This document shows positions 9,201-17,597 of a DNA stretch of 64,000 bases, in pieces (the first letter of the stretch is position 1; each line of letters begins with the position of its first letter). The notes under the pieces are model-generated. The model had not been told where the DNA came from. It searched no databases and saw only the letters and a program-made list of their open reading frames with translations. The stretch spans positions 248,001 through 312,000 of the forward strand of contig JBBIKW010000002.1 in NCBI GenBank assembly GCA_037445225.1. Reading direction: 5' to 3'. Made by a program: the position numbers and the translations under genes. Source of the stretch: M3007 sp037445225. Lineage in GTDB: Bacteria > Bacteroidota > Bacteroidia > Chitinophagales > Saprospiraceae.

Positions 9201-11425
9201 TTGAATACCAGGAAATAATCGTTCACTGGGTCACCCGATTTAGCGAGGCAACTCCAACCAGACAAAGGGTTTGCCACCAAGTAATTGGTATTTACCCTTA
9301 AGTATTTACAACCTTGGCCCCAATTCGTTGGTGAGGAGGTAATTAAGAGTGAATAATCCGGGCCTATATTCAGGGGCGATGGAGTGGAGAAATCGCCATT
9401 CTGTACCAGCTCTATTCCTGATTTCATCATCCCCATCGGGCAGCAGTCCGCCTGGCTCGTCGGTGCGGGGCAGGGTAAGAGCAAGGATTTGGTACAGTCG
9501 GTACCGCCGGCGCTGATTTCTGAAATTACCTTTAGCTGGACGGTGTCAGTTCCATTGAGTTCAAATCCAAACCGCAGGAAGGCTGTACACCCAAGAACAG
9601 AAGAACACCACACACCCGACGCACCTGGAAACACCCGAACCAACTGGCTGTCTAAGATTTCCAGGATAAAATCGCCGCTCAACAGGACAGCCTCAGCTAT
9701 TGAGCCTGTTTCCAATTTAAAATCTATGTAGTCCGCACAAAATTCGTAACCTGTGGAAAGCTGAACCACATAAGCACAGGTGGCAGAAGGATCGGGCACA
9801 GGCTGGGCGTGCAATGAAATGGACTCGCAAGAACAGGTCGGGCACAGCCCAAAGTCCCGTACCACCTGTTGCGAATCAGTCAGGTCCAGCAGATACTCTC
9901 CGCTTGCCGGCACATTTGGCGACCAGCCCAGTGGCTGCACGACCCGACACCAGTAGATTCCCAGGGGAAAGTCGTATAGTCGGTATTGCCCGGACGAATC
10001 GCTCAGCACTTCCTGGACCAGGTTGCCGCTGAGGTCCCAAAGTTGTACCCTTATTCCAGGCAAGGTCTGCTGAAGGCTGTAAGGCAGACCACTGCATTCT
10101 CTGTAAACAGTACCGATTACTTCTGCATACAAATCCGGGCTGCAAGTCACCCCCTGCTGCCAATTTAGCGAAGAGGACTCGATGATGTTGACCGGGTTGG
10201 GTGCGGGGATAGGCTCTGCGATGTAAGTCTGCGGGCCATTGGGCACCGGGTCGGTAAACAACAAGGTGGCGGTTGTCATGGTCACCTCGCAGGCATTGCT
10301 CATGGCCAGATTGCTCACGGAGAGATTGGCGTCCGTCAGACCGAAACCCGTCGGCAGCACCCTGGCGTCGGTAAAAGCCAATTGGTTGGGCGGCAGGTAC
10401 CAGGCCGAACCGCCGGTCTGGCTGCTGCCGGCGTGGAGGTATTTCACCCAAGAGACCGAAGGTCCGTTGATGGGGTCATCCACCAATAAGATAATCACGG
10501 TGCGCTGTTGGCCGCCAAAATTGCCGACGCCGGTGACGTATAAATCGCCGGGTGAGCCTTCCCAAACCTGGCTGATAAAAGTCAATTCCATGATTCTGAC
10601 CTCCCACAGCAGTAGCAGCCCGGCATCGAATTTTTGCAGATAGCCTTGTCCCGTTGGAAAATTGGTAGCAGCAGCATAAAACCCACCCGATGAATTTGCC
10701 TCCACGTCCCGATAGACCCGGTTGTCTATGGTGACGGCGGTGGTCGTCATGTCGCCGTTGTTGTCCGTGCTGTAAATCAAGCCTCTGGTATCGTTGCCGG
10801 CCATGAGCAGACCTCCACTGGGAATGGCCACCAGGTCACGGACAAACTCATCGTCGTTGGAACTGATGTAGGTTTTTTTCCAGTTCAAAGTGCCTGTTGC
10901 CGTGAAATTCCAGAGTGCTACATTGTCGAAAGGGCCAGATGGTTCCAATTCACCTGCCAGCACGTAATAAGCCCCCGCCTGGGCCACCACCCGGTTGAAA
11001 AAATCCCTTCCAGGGTGGTCGTAGGATTTCAGCCAGGCGAAAGCGCCTGCCTGCGTCACCCTGCCAATGATGCTTTTTGCGCTGGCGTCAAAAGGCAGGG
11101 AGTGGCCGACCACCATCAGCTCACCTCCCGGCAGCAACACAGCATCCGTCCAATTGGAGGGCGTGGCCATGCTCAAAGTCCATTGGTGGTTGCCGTTGGC
11201 GTCGAGGCGGGTGACGGTGGCACGGTTCAGGGCGCCGACACTCGATTCGTCACCACCTAACATGTAGTAGCCTGTACTGTTTGGCACTACTTTAGTAAAA
11301 TGGTTGTTCAATCCGGTGCCGTAGAAATGCTGAAATTGACTCCAAACAGGTGCTGGAGTGAAGAGACAATAAGCGCACAACAGTGCCGCCTGAGCAGCTT
11401 TTTTGCAGAAAAAGGGCTTTATCAT
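6269..11425 (-). CDS. Giant Cys-rich T9SS-secreted surface protein
   Basis: 1718-aa secreted protein. The signal peptide at residues 1-29 ends in VWSQ. Next come a repeat-rich beta-propeller-like region (about 30-410), an SdrD/Cna-B-like beta domain (about 435-525), a carbohydrate-binding-like region near 690-865 and three Cys-rich repeats (868-985, 986-1111, 1215-1340). PKD-like domains interleave at 1112-1214 (DWGDGHQDPG then YAGSGTYSICY) and 1341-1440. A type A T9SS sorting domain (YPNPNPGYFTLQL... ERFVKQ) fills the last 85 residues. The protein should cross the outer membrane by T9SS and be attached or released. Adhesion is a guess. Its DNA has visibly fewer GCGC/CGCG tetramers than its neighbours, a possible sign of recent acquisition. 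Confidence 0.85.
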   Translation of the reverse strand: MIKPFFCKKAAQAALLCAYCLFTPAPVWSQFQHFYGTGLNNHFTKVVPNSTGYYMLGGDESSVGALNRATVTRLDANGNHQWTLSMATPSNWTDAVLLPGGELMVVGHSLPFDASAKSIIGRVTQAGAFAWLKSYDHPGRDFFNRVVAQAGAYYVLAGELEPSGPFDNVALWNFTATGTLNWKKTYISSNDDEFVRDLVAIPSGGLLMAGNDTRGLIYSTDNNGDMTTTAVTIDNRVYRDVEANSSGGFYAAATNFPTGQGYLQKFDAGLLLLWEVRIMELTFISQVWEGSPGDLYVTGVGNFGGQQRTVIILLVDDPINGPSVSWVKYLHAGSSQTGGSAWYLPPNQLAFTDARVLPTGFGLTDANLSVSNLAMSNACEVTMTTATLLFTDPVPNGPQTYIAEPIPAPNPVNIIESSSLNWQQGVTCSPDLYAEVIGTVYRECSGLPYSLQQTLPGIRVQLWDLSGNLVQEVLSDSSGQYRLYDFPLGIYWCRVVQPLGWSPNVPASGEYLLDLTDSQQVVRDFGLCPTCSCESISLHAQPVPDPSATCAYVVQLSTGYEFCADYIDFKLETGSIAEAVLLSGDFILEILDSQLVRVFPGASGVWCSSVLGCTAFLRFGFELNGTDTVQLKVISEISAGGTDCTKSLLLPCPAPTSQADCCPMGMMKSGIELVQNGDFSTPSPLNIGPDYSLLITSSPTNWGQGCKYLRVNTNYLVANPLSGWSCLAKSGDPVNDYFLVFNGCHVSVNAPPQDFIAWRQPVTITPGSKYSFSVWANNLAFPTNNTYDPNIQIQIVENNSSIVAAANMVLKEVPDQWEFICLNWTAPPNAASNTYTLEILDLNSINVYGNDFALDCISFQECIPIPPCVCGTYSNMSFSPDPGTPNLPAACGDTLFAKCDGLNPWELKGDFQCAGTCPDTTQMYWMLTSPSGSMSSGSMIATPGFGITIPASAFNESGCYQLTLKAICGMDTCLCDFVVKVECDTCICQPSLTLSFGGQDYPVFCHLHVGPILSLSCPAKDVSVGGFMGCVDVTTGEPCDETEVLWELVGPDTVLGGGTTTNFTQFLFPADWVDAPGTYCLTLTTICKKSFCPPEQDTCVCKVTWIQEECPDSCCTTLDAFCERLENNVTLTVDNDSCKATLNVGNLPACDFIQWVDWGDGHQDPGPPSGGMVMHTYAGSGTYSICYLAIEVDTNGLFCFEKLVCDTIVVDCDSCFCGHFSHMFMRPGETLPGKPVFCDTTTVLIPCPKPGKSIQFTGKFQCAGTNCPPKTTVFWNLIRLPSTSVMSGSTPANPYFGINILPAWYGTPGHYELQLTAYCGSDTCTCIVRFTVDCPDPCPCDPTNFSNAVKKGFSSVSSGVNCKACFVPVALNDCDMVSWYIGNLNNPPLAMTTGSQPFCHQFNGSGFFTIIMVAMRKRIDGTVCASDSISRTFNIACIPILCTNPVLANPGFSQGAVSGVLGVSGASTGWSVATGQPRVVEGSAGSLDTWTISLSGNYEATDALMAKDSICMERDTGMMTIRARAESEARARPCDIMVVDFCPNWVLVDNRVSVPIPLSTFDSSDWMDIQIPFDLNDYVPLDSCGNPMQGVEVQPVIYVTNALGDAQGGADTRSVVEVDYFCFEGKLFTLVKVLKKGYDVRLYPNPNPGYFTLQLPNPAVQSMSIRVTDPMGRILLTQNAEPGNAFHLVQAAELPGSLYFLQVVLDGHILAVERFVKQ
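7406..8824 (-). repeat. Three Cys-rich ~120-residue protein repeats, one interrupted by a PKD-like domain
   Basis: Within the giant surface protein, units at residues 868-985, 986-1111 and 1215-1340 each start with C-x-C and end with a C-x-C or CPDPCPC linker. Units 1 and 3 are clearly alike: both hold GxFQCAGT.CP near the first third, an xSGSxxxxPxFGI stretch and a C-G-x-DTC-x-C ending. Unit 2 keeps the Cys pattern but is more diverged. The even Cys content suggests disulfide-stabilised beta-sandwiches outside the cell. Confidence 0.65.
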
Positions 11426-11901
11426 ATGAATTTCATTTTATTTTGATGAGTTGGACAGGCCTTAGTTTTACCAGACGCCATGACCGCGTCGGTGTCGGCT
11501 CGTAGAGAGTACTCCACCTATCTGCAATGCCACCTAAGCAAACACTGACGGAAGAGATCGGTATGCAGGTAAGCGCAGGGGAGGAGTGGGCATCGCTATT
11601 GTGTAGCGTTCGGATCAAAGCTCGGCTCATCGGGTGTCTGCGAATAGCTCAAGAGCGCTGTTCCAATAAGATGCCCGTCGCAGACAGCAGAGAAAGGGAG
11701 AAGAAGGACAGGGCGAACAATCTGGAGGACATTTTCATTTCATAGAATCTTATTTTCACAGAACAGAACTTCGTCCTGCAAAAAGATTGTTATCTTGATA
11801 AGCGATAGGTTACCGTTTTTTTTTGAGATTTTTTTAAAAATATTTTCTTTGCTCTATGGTAACCACTTGCCCCTTTTTTGAATATGTAGTATATATCATC
11901 C
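11426..11901. other. Intergenic region between divergent genes, no gene seen
   Basis: 476 bp separate the start of the surface protein from the sigma-factor start. The half near the sigma gene (about 11740-11900) is strongly AT-rich with T-runs and probably holds its promoter. I found no exact TAnnTTTG box there. Short frames at 11527-11745 and 11433-11630 have no signal peptide, domain or family likeness and are not called. A 7-bp inverted pair, GGTTACC at 11808 and GGTAACC at 11858, is too short and far apart to interpret. Confidence 0.5.
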
Positions 11902-12477
11902 ATGGCCGAATCTGAAGTTTTGTCTGCTATACCCAGTGCGCTTGATCTTTCTCAGCGAGAGGCAGTGCTGCGCGCTTTATTCGACAACGAGCAGCTTCGA
12001 CAATGGTGTATCGCTTATGTGCGCAAGCATGGTGGCAACCGACAAGATGGAGAGGATGTGTTTCAGGAAGCGATTATCGTGTTCGACCGCAAGCTGCGGC
12101 TGGGCGACTATCGGGGAGAGGGTTCCTTGGAGGCCTTCTTCACGGGCATCGTGCGGTGGCAGTGGTTCAACGAGCAGCGAAAGCTCGGCCGAAGCGGCAT
12201 TCAGTATTGGGAGGTGCCTCCAGAGCCGCTGCCTACTCAAGATGCTGAGTTGGCATCCTTACTCGACGAGCGACTCGACTGCTTGGAAAAGGTGTTGAAG
12301 CTGCTGAATGATAAATGTCGTAATCTTTTGAAAATGTTCCAGTTAGACTTATCTATGGAGGAAATTGCCCGTCGCGCGGGTTATGCCAACAGCAGCGTAG
12401 CCAAAAAGGAAGTGTCTATTTGCCGGAAACGGCTGAAGGCATTGGTGGAAAAGAAATGGAACTGGTTTTACCCCTAA
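11902..12477 (+). CDS. ECF-type RNA polymerase sigma factor
   Basis: 191-aa sigma-70 family protein. Region 2 spans about residues 22-95 (VRKHGGNRQDGEDVFQEAIIVF, with the DVFQE helix typical of ECF factors). Region 4 spans about 128-180 (LLKMFQLDLSMEEIARRAGYAN then KKEVSICRKRLKAL), where the recognition helix differs from classic SVKSR. It redirects core polymerase to a small regulon. It is first of three co-directional genes; the next encodes a single-pass membrane protein placed where an anti-sigma factor is expected, followed by a TPR-CHAT protease. The upstream region is AT-rich. Sigma genes next to CHAT proteins are, as I recall, recurrent in Saprospiria-type genomes. Confidence 0.88.
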   Translation: MAESEVLSAIPSALDLSQREAVLRALFDNEQLRQWCIAYVRKHGGNRQDGEDVFQEAIIVFDRKLRLGDYRGEGSLEAFFTGIVRWQWFNEQRKLGRSGIQYWEVPPEPLPTQDAELASLLDERLDCLEKVLKLLNDKCRNLLKMFQLDLSMEEIARRAGYANSSVAKKEVSICRKRLKALVEKKWNWFYP

Positions 12478-12492
12478 GTTTACAAGATATCC

Positions 12493-13344
12493 GTGAGAGT
12501 GGTGTTGCCTGACGAACAAATTCGAGCATTTCTAAAAGGGCAGGGTAGCCCGGAAGAACGGGCTGCTATTGCTGAACAGCTGGCTGCCGATGCGCAGTTA
12601 GCTCGGCGGGCGGCCCAGCTACGCGTCGAGATAGCCGTGTCTGAGCTGCTTATAGCTGAAGACACCCGCAAGCTGCTGCAGCGGTGGCGCGCTCAGAAGC
12701 GGCAAAGTACAGCTCCTAACATGCGGTTCCTCCTCGTAGCTGCGGCACTGGCTAGCCTGATAGGGATGGCCGGCATTATTTGGTATTTAGCTATCCGTAC
12801 CGACCCAGCACCGTTGCCGCCTGCCGAGCTGAACGACCGGTCGGTTTTGCCGCAGGCATCCGAACCTCCGAAAAGGCAGGTCGCTCCAAGCCCGATGGCC
12901 TCTTCTCGTCCGGCCGAGTACTACCGACGTCGTGCAGCGCGACTGCTACCCGATCCGCCGCTCCCCACCTTCCGAAACACCCTTACTGCGGTGCCGGATG
13001 ACCCGGTGGTGCGGGCACAACAGGCCTATACCGAAGGCCATTATGGAGAAGCGCTTGCCCTGCTCGAGCGGGCCGACAGTAGTCGCAGCCAAACCGCGGC
13101 ATTCTGGGCAGCACACGCCCTGTTTCGCTTAGGACGCTACGGCGAAGCCGCCGAGCGGTTTTCCAATCTTATCGCGCAGCGCAGTCGCCAGTACCGTTAC
13201 GCCGCCGAATGGGGATTGCTGCTGTGCCGCTACGCCGAACTGCCAAAGCAAGCCTTGGCCTTTCAGCAACAGCTTCGGGCTATCCTCGCTCAGCCTGACC
13301 ATCCGTACTTTGATGTAGCGCAAGAGTTAGCTCAGGACAAGTGA
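12493..13344 (+). CDS. Single-pass membrane TPR protein, candidate anti-sigma factor
   Basis: 283-aa protein of no named family. Residues 1-76 form a charged helical cytoplasmic part rich in Ala, Glu and Arg (PDEQIRAFLKGQGSPEERA), resembling the start of Bacteroidota anti-sigma-like proteins but without the HxxxCxxC zinc motif. One membrane segment lies at about 78-101. A Pro-rich linker leads to TPR-like helices at about 178-283 (QAYTEGHYGEALALLERAD, ALFRLGRYGEAAERF), predicted periplasmic. The GTG at 12493 follows the sigma stop by 15 nt; GTG codons at 12499 and 12502 are alternatives. Its stop lies 6 nt before the CHAT gene's start. An anti-sigma or sensor role is inferred from topology and position only. 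Confidence 0.6.
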   Translation: MRVVLPDEQIRAFLKGQGSPEERAAIAEQLAADAQLARRAAQLRVEIAVSELLIAEDTRKLLQRWRAQKRQSTAPNMRFLLVAAALASLIGMAGIIWYLAIRTDPAPLPPAELNDRSVLPQASEPPKRQVAPSPMASSRPAEYYRRRAARLLPDPPLPTFRNTLTAVPDDPVVRAQQAYTEGHYGEALALLERADSSRSQTAAFWAAHALFRLGRYGEAAERFSNLIAQRSRQYRYAAEWGLLLCRYAELPKQALAFQQQLRAILAQPDHPYFDVAQELAQDK

Positions 13345-13350
13345 TGAACC

Positions 13351-16260
13351 ATGCCTACTACGCGCGCAACATGGAGACTTTTGGGCCTGTCGTTCCTCAT
13401 GGGAATGGGTCGGGTTGTAGCGCAGGAGCCCAACCAGTGGGCCGATACACTCGAAGCAGCCCGGTATATTGATTTAGCTCGATAGTACCACCGCGAGCAT
13501 TGGTACGATGCCGAGAAGGCCATGGCTAATAAAGCGGTGGCTATATATGCCCGTGTGTACGGCCCTGACCATCCAAAGACCGCTCATGCTCGTCTGTTCG
13601 TAGCGCGCGCTTACCGCGACTTGAACGAGGAACATGCAGCCCTCGACCTGTTCTGCCAATCGCTGCGCGTTTTTGAACAGGGGGGCGACACCTACTGGCA
13701 GGCCATTTGCCACTACCATATTGGCCTGTGTTTGCGCAAGCTGTATCGCTTTCAAGCCGTATACGAGCATTTTGAGGCAGCTCTTGCCTTACTCAGATCC
13801 GACAGCGCGCGCTACGCCGCCCGCATAGCCGATATTTATCTCGGCACGGGGTCTGCTTTAAACACAGAGAAGCGGTTTACTGCGGCGCTTGCTCCTTTAA
13901 CGAAGGCGTTGGCCACGTACGTCGAATGCCGCGATAGCCTTAACCTCGGATATTGCGGTTACCATCTCGGCAACGCGTGGTTTGGCTTGCGCGACTTTGC
14001 CCGCGCTCAAGAGCACTACCTATTTGCCCTGGCGCATCTAAAAGACCGACTTAAGCCGGGCGACTCCTATTTCGCCGACCTGTTCGTCAAGATTGGATTA
14101 TGTTGCCAAAGAACAGGGGCTTCAGAAATAGGGTTGCGCTACCTCCTCGAAGCAAAGGAAATCTATGCCCGAGAAGGAACCGAGACGCTGGACTACATCC
14201 AGTTTTTACAGGACCTTGGGCAATTTTACCTAAATGAGCAGCAGCCCGAGGCAGCTATTGAACACCTCGAAACGTGTTTGTCGCTTAAGGAGAAGCGCTA
14301 CGGGAAACGCGATTTTCACCTACTCGCTACCCTTCAGGTCTTGGGCGAGGCATGCTTACAGGCGTACCAGTACGAGCGGGCCGAGGCACATTACCGCCAT
14401 ATGCTCTTCATTATAGCTACACCTTCGGCCGACTACCGGGTGTTTTTACTCCGTATCCACAGCAAATTGGCCGAGCTGCGACTGGCTCAGGGCGATATGG
14501 AAGGATGTCTGCAGCATGCCGACTCAGCTTTTTCCGCCGTCGGCTTCTCCCTGCAAACGCCGCGCGAGGTGCTGCCGCGCGACTATTTCCGCGAGCTGTG
14601 CCTGCTCTATTCCCGAGCCCTATACCAAACGAATAGGAAAGAGGGGTACTCCGTTGCTGCGTTGGAAATGGCCGAAAAGTACGCGGCTCTGGCGGCTGAA
14701 ACACTCTACCGCGAGGTGGCGGAGGTTACCGTCAACAGCTCGCGCGAAATCTTGTACGACCGCGATCACTTGGTGTTAGAGCATTGGCTCGATACGCGTA
14801 TGGCCCTCTTTGTGGCTACCGGCGACCCGCAACATGCGGAAGCCGCCTTTGAAATTGCAGGCAAAAGCAAGGCATTTTTGTTGGCCGAAGCCATTCGCCA
14901 AAACGGCGCCCTGCACTTTGCCGGCGTGCCAGATAGCTTGATCGAGGCCGAACAGGGCCTTCGCGAGCGCATCTTGGCTGCGGAAAAACATTTAGACGCG
15001 TCTGGCTTTCGGGCCAATGCCTATGCGAATCCAAAGTTATTGGCCATTAGTTCCTTTATAACCGATTGGCGCAATGACTATGATGCGCTTCTGCGCCGTA
15101 TCGAGCGCGAGTACCCCGACTACTTCCAGCTGTCTCGGTCAGCGCAGGGGAGCTCCAGTATTGCGATACGCAAAGCCTTGGCTCCCCGACAGGCCCTCCT
15201 GTTGTATAGCCACACTGCTACGACCTTGTATGCCTTTGTGCGCACTGCCGATACCCTTTACGCTCGGGTATTGCCTACTACTCCTGACCTGTTCTCGCTG
15301 CAAGAACAATACCTGCGCGCGTTGACCGCCTATCACACTCACTCCGCTCCGGACGATGCGCTATACGATGCGGCGTTAGAGACCTATCTCTTTACAGCGC
15401 AAGCACTGTATCGCCAACTGTTGGCTCCCATTGCACCGTTGTTGCCCGAACGCGTGCTCATCATCCCCGACGGCAGATGGTGGCGTCTGCCGTTTGGTGC
15501 ATTGCTTACGAACAAACCGGCAGACCCCGATAATTGGCGCACTTACCCCTTTTGGCTTTTGGAAAAAAGCATCAGCTACTGCTTGTCGCCGACCCTGCTA
15601 ACGGAAGACAGCCCAGCCACTCGGCGCTGGGCCACCAAATCTTGGTTGGGCATCGCGCCCTTTGCTGAGCCGCCTGCTACTAATGGCTTGCCCGACAACT
15701 TCGGCTATTTGCCCTTTTCTGCTCAAGAAGTGCGCGCTGCGGCGAGCTTAATGCAAGGCGAGGAGTGGATAGGAGAGGAGGCTACTTTAGATCGCTTTCT
15801 TACTACAGCCGCCCATTACCGGGTGCTGCATCTGGCAACGCACAGCCGAGCCGACAACCGCCAAGGCAACCATTCGTTTATCGCCGTGAGTCGGCACGGG
15901 CCGCTCCTCGGGGTAAAGGATTTGTTCGCTATGTCGTTAAGTGCCGACCTGGTCGTATTGTCGGCTTGCGAAGCAGGAGATGGGCAGCTGCTCCGCGGCG
16001 AAGGGATTATCGGGCTGGTGCGAGGTTTCTGGTACGCTGGTGCGCGCAGTGTCGTTGCCTCTCAGTGGGTAGCACACGACCGAAGCAGCGCATACCTGAT
16101 GGCCGATTTTTACCGCCAATTTCGGCAGGGCGTTTCTGTGGACGACGCATTGCGCGCAGCTCAGATCGCCCTAATGCGCCAGTACCCTTTGTATGCTCAC
16201 CCGTTCTTTTGGGCAGGGTATCGAGCATATGGGAATATGGCGTTCAAAAACGGGCACTAA
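13351..16260 (+). CDS. Exported TPR-CHAT caspase-like protease, frame interrupted by TAG at codon 45
   Basis: The uninterrupted body (ATG 13522, 912 aa) has TPR repeats over about 1-430 and a C-terminal CHAT domain at about 560-905. The predicted catalytic dyad, numbered from 13522, is His774 in HLATHS and Cys816 in LSACEAGDG. ATG 13351, 6 nt after the upstream stop and in the same frame, begins a convincing signal peptide (TWRLLGLSFLMGMGRVVAQE) that runs on to an in-frame TAG at 13483-13485. The text after the TAG (YHREHWYDAEKAMANKAV) reads directly into the first TPR, so the ancestral gene was one 969-codon frame with an exported product. Now it is a pseudogene, a readthrough gene, a sequence error, or a shorter cytosolic protein starting at 13522. 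CHAT proteases cleave partner proteins; the target here is unknown. Confidence 0.82.
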
Positions 16261-16476
16261 GGGCGCGGCATTTGCGCAGCGGAAGAGAGGGAGTGCGTCC
16301 CCGAAATAGCTGTGATGCCTTCGCTTGGCCAGTCGTTAATACTACTGGTCTCTCACAGGCATAGCGCTCTATTGAACGGTTGTGACGTTAAGTTTTATTG
16401 AAGTATAACCTACAGATCTCACACCTTCGTGTTCCCTGCCTATTTTTACTTTGGCTTTTCTCCACCAGCAACATCT

Positions 16477-17574
16477 ATGAGAAGCATTTTTACCCTACTT
16501 TTAGCGATGATTAATCTCGCCTTGTCGGCGCAGATCTTTTACTTACAGCCCTTTGCCAACAGTTCTTTTCCTGCCGGATGGTCGGCCAGCGACGGTCGCA
16601 TTTTGATTTCCAGTGAGACGCCCAGCAACGGTTACAATCCGCCGCCGGCGTCGGGTGGATTTAATGTGCGCATGAACGACTGCGTGCCGCTGAGCCAGAC
16701 GGTCTCGCTCACTGTGAGCGGTGTCATCAGTACGGTAGGGCGCACAGGGATACGCGTGGGCTTTGGGCGGCGCCGGTCGAATGCCTATACCAACAGCGTT
16801 GCCTTAGAATGGAGCAGCGATGGTGTTAATTGGAATCTGGTCTCGTCGGATGTAGCGGCGGGTTCCTCTACCGCGTGGGATGCGGTCTTTTACGACCTAC
16901 CCGCTGCAGCTGAAAACGTCGCCAATTTGCGCTTTCGGTTTTCCTATGTCACCCAGGCCAATGAAGGTTGCGCCGCCGCCCGTAATTTTCGCATCGACGA
17001 TTTTGCCGTAGGCGAAAACTTTTCTTTGCCGATTGAGCTGCTGCGCTTCGAGGCATTGAGTCAGCAACAGCAAGTGGAACTGCGCTGGGAGACGCTTTCG
17101 GAGCACAACAGCGCCTGGTTTGAAGTAGAGCGCGGCGAGGATGGCGCAGTGTTTCAAACTATCGGTCGCGTAGCCGCGGCGGGATATTCAGAGGGGCGGC
17201 GTCAGTACACCTTTACAGACGAAGCACCTATCCCTGGAGATAATTTTTACCGCCTGCAGCTGATAGATGCAGATGGCTCAGCTGCTTACAGCATCGTCCG
17301 GCATGTCTACGTATTTGAACAAGGCGGCATTGGCCTCTTCCCCTCGCCGGCTGCCGAAGAGGTACATGTGCGCTTAGCTGCTCTCGAGCAGCATCGACCG
17401 TCGACAGTTTTTTGGGAGATACGCGACCTGTTAGGGCGCACGTGCCTGCAGGGCGCCACTTCAGCAGTGGAAGGATGGACAATTCCGGTGAGTACTTTGC
17501 CGCTGGGCTCCTATGTGATCCTCTGTACAGCCGACGAGCGGCATTGGTGGCGCGCTTTTTTTGCAAAGAGGTAG
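16477..17574 (+). CDS. T9SS-sorted secreted protein
   Basis: 365-aa secreted protein. ATG 16477 is chosen over the upstream GTG at 16429 because it begins a clean signal peptide (RSIFTLLLAMINLALSAQ, about 19 aa). A beta-sandwich domain follows (about 25-185), ending in a FRIDDFAVGE motif like Bacteroidota choice-of-anchor or galactose-binding-like domains. Next is a fibronectin-like segment (LPIELLRFEALSQQQQVELRW, typical just before T9SS tails). The last ~80 residues (GLFPSPAAEEVHVRL...) form a type A sorting domain. No catalytic residues are recognisable. It follows the CHAT gene after about 215 bp in which I see no gene, so co-regulation is possible but unproven. Confidence 0.75.
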   Translation: MRSIFTLLLAMINLALSAQIFYLQPFANSSFPAGWSASDGRILISSETPSNGYNPPPASGGFNVRMNDCVPLSQTVSLTVSGVISTVGRTGIRVGFGRRRSNAYTNSVALEWSSDGVNWNLVSSDVAAGSSTAWDAVFYDLPAAAENVANLRFRFSYVTQANEGCAAARNFRIDDFAVGENFSLPIELLRFEALSQQQQVELRWETLSEHNSAWFEVERGEDGAVFQTIGRVAAAGYSEGRRQYTFTDEAPIPGDNFYRLQLIDADGSAAYSIVRHVYVFEQGGIGLFPSPAAEEVHVRLAALEQHRPSTVFWEIRDLLGRTCLQGATSAVEGWTIPVSTLPLGSYVILCTADERHWWRAFFAKR

Positions 17575-17597
17575 AGCCCTTATCCGAAGGGTAGGGG

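Noticed and set aside
11527..11745. 72-codon frame upstream of the sigma gene
   Set aside because: No recognisable protein features, no start context, and the region reads as intergenic; opposite-strand frame is equally open.
11808..11864. Inverted pair GGTTACC/GGTAACC before the sigma gene
   Set aside because: Only 7 bp with a 43-nt gap in an AT-rich region; expected by chance.
16261..16476. Possible small RNA or gene remnant after the CHAT gene
   Set aside because: No strong hairpin with T-run and no frame with family likeness; left as plain intergenic sequence.
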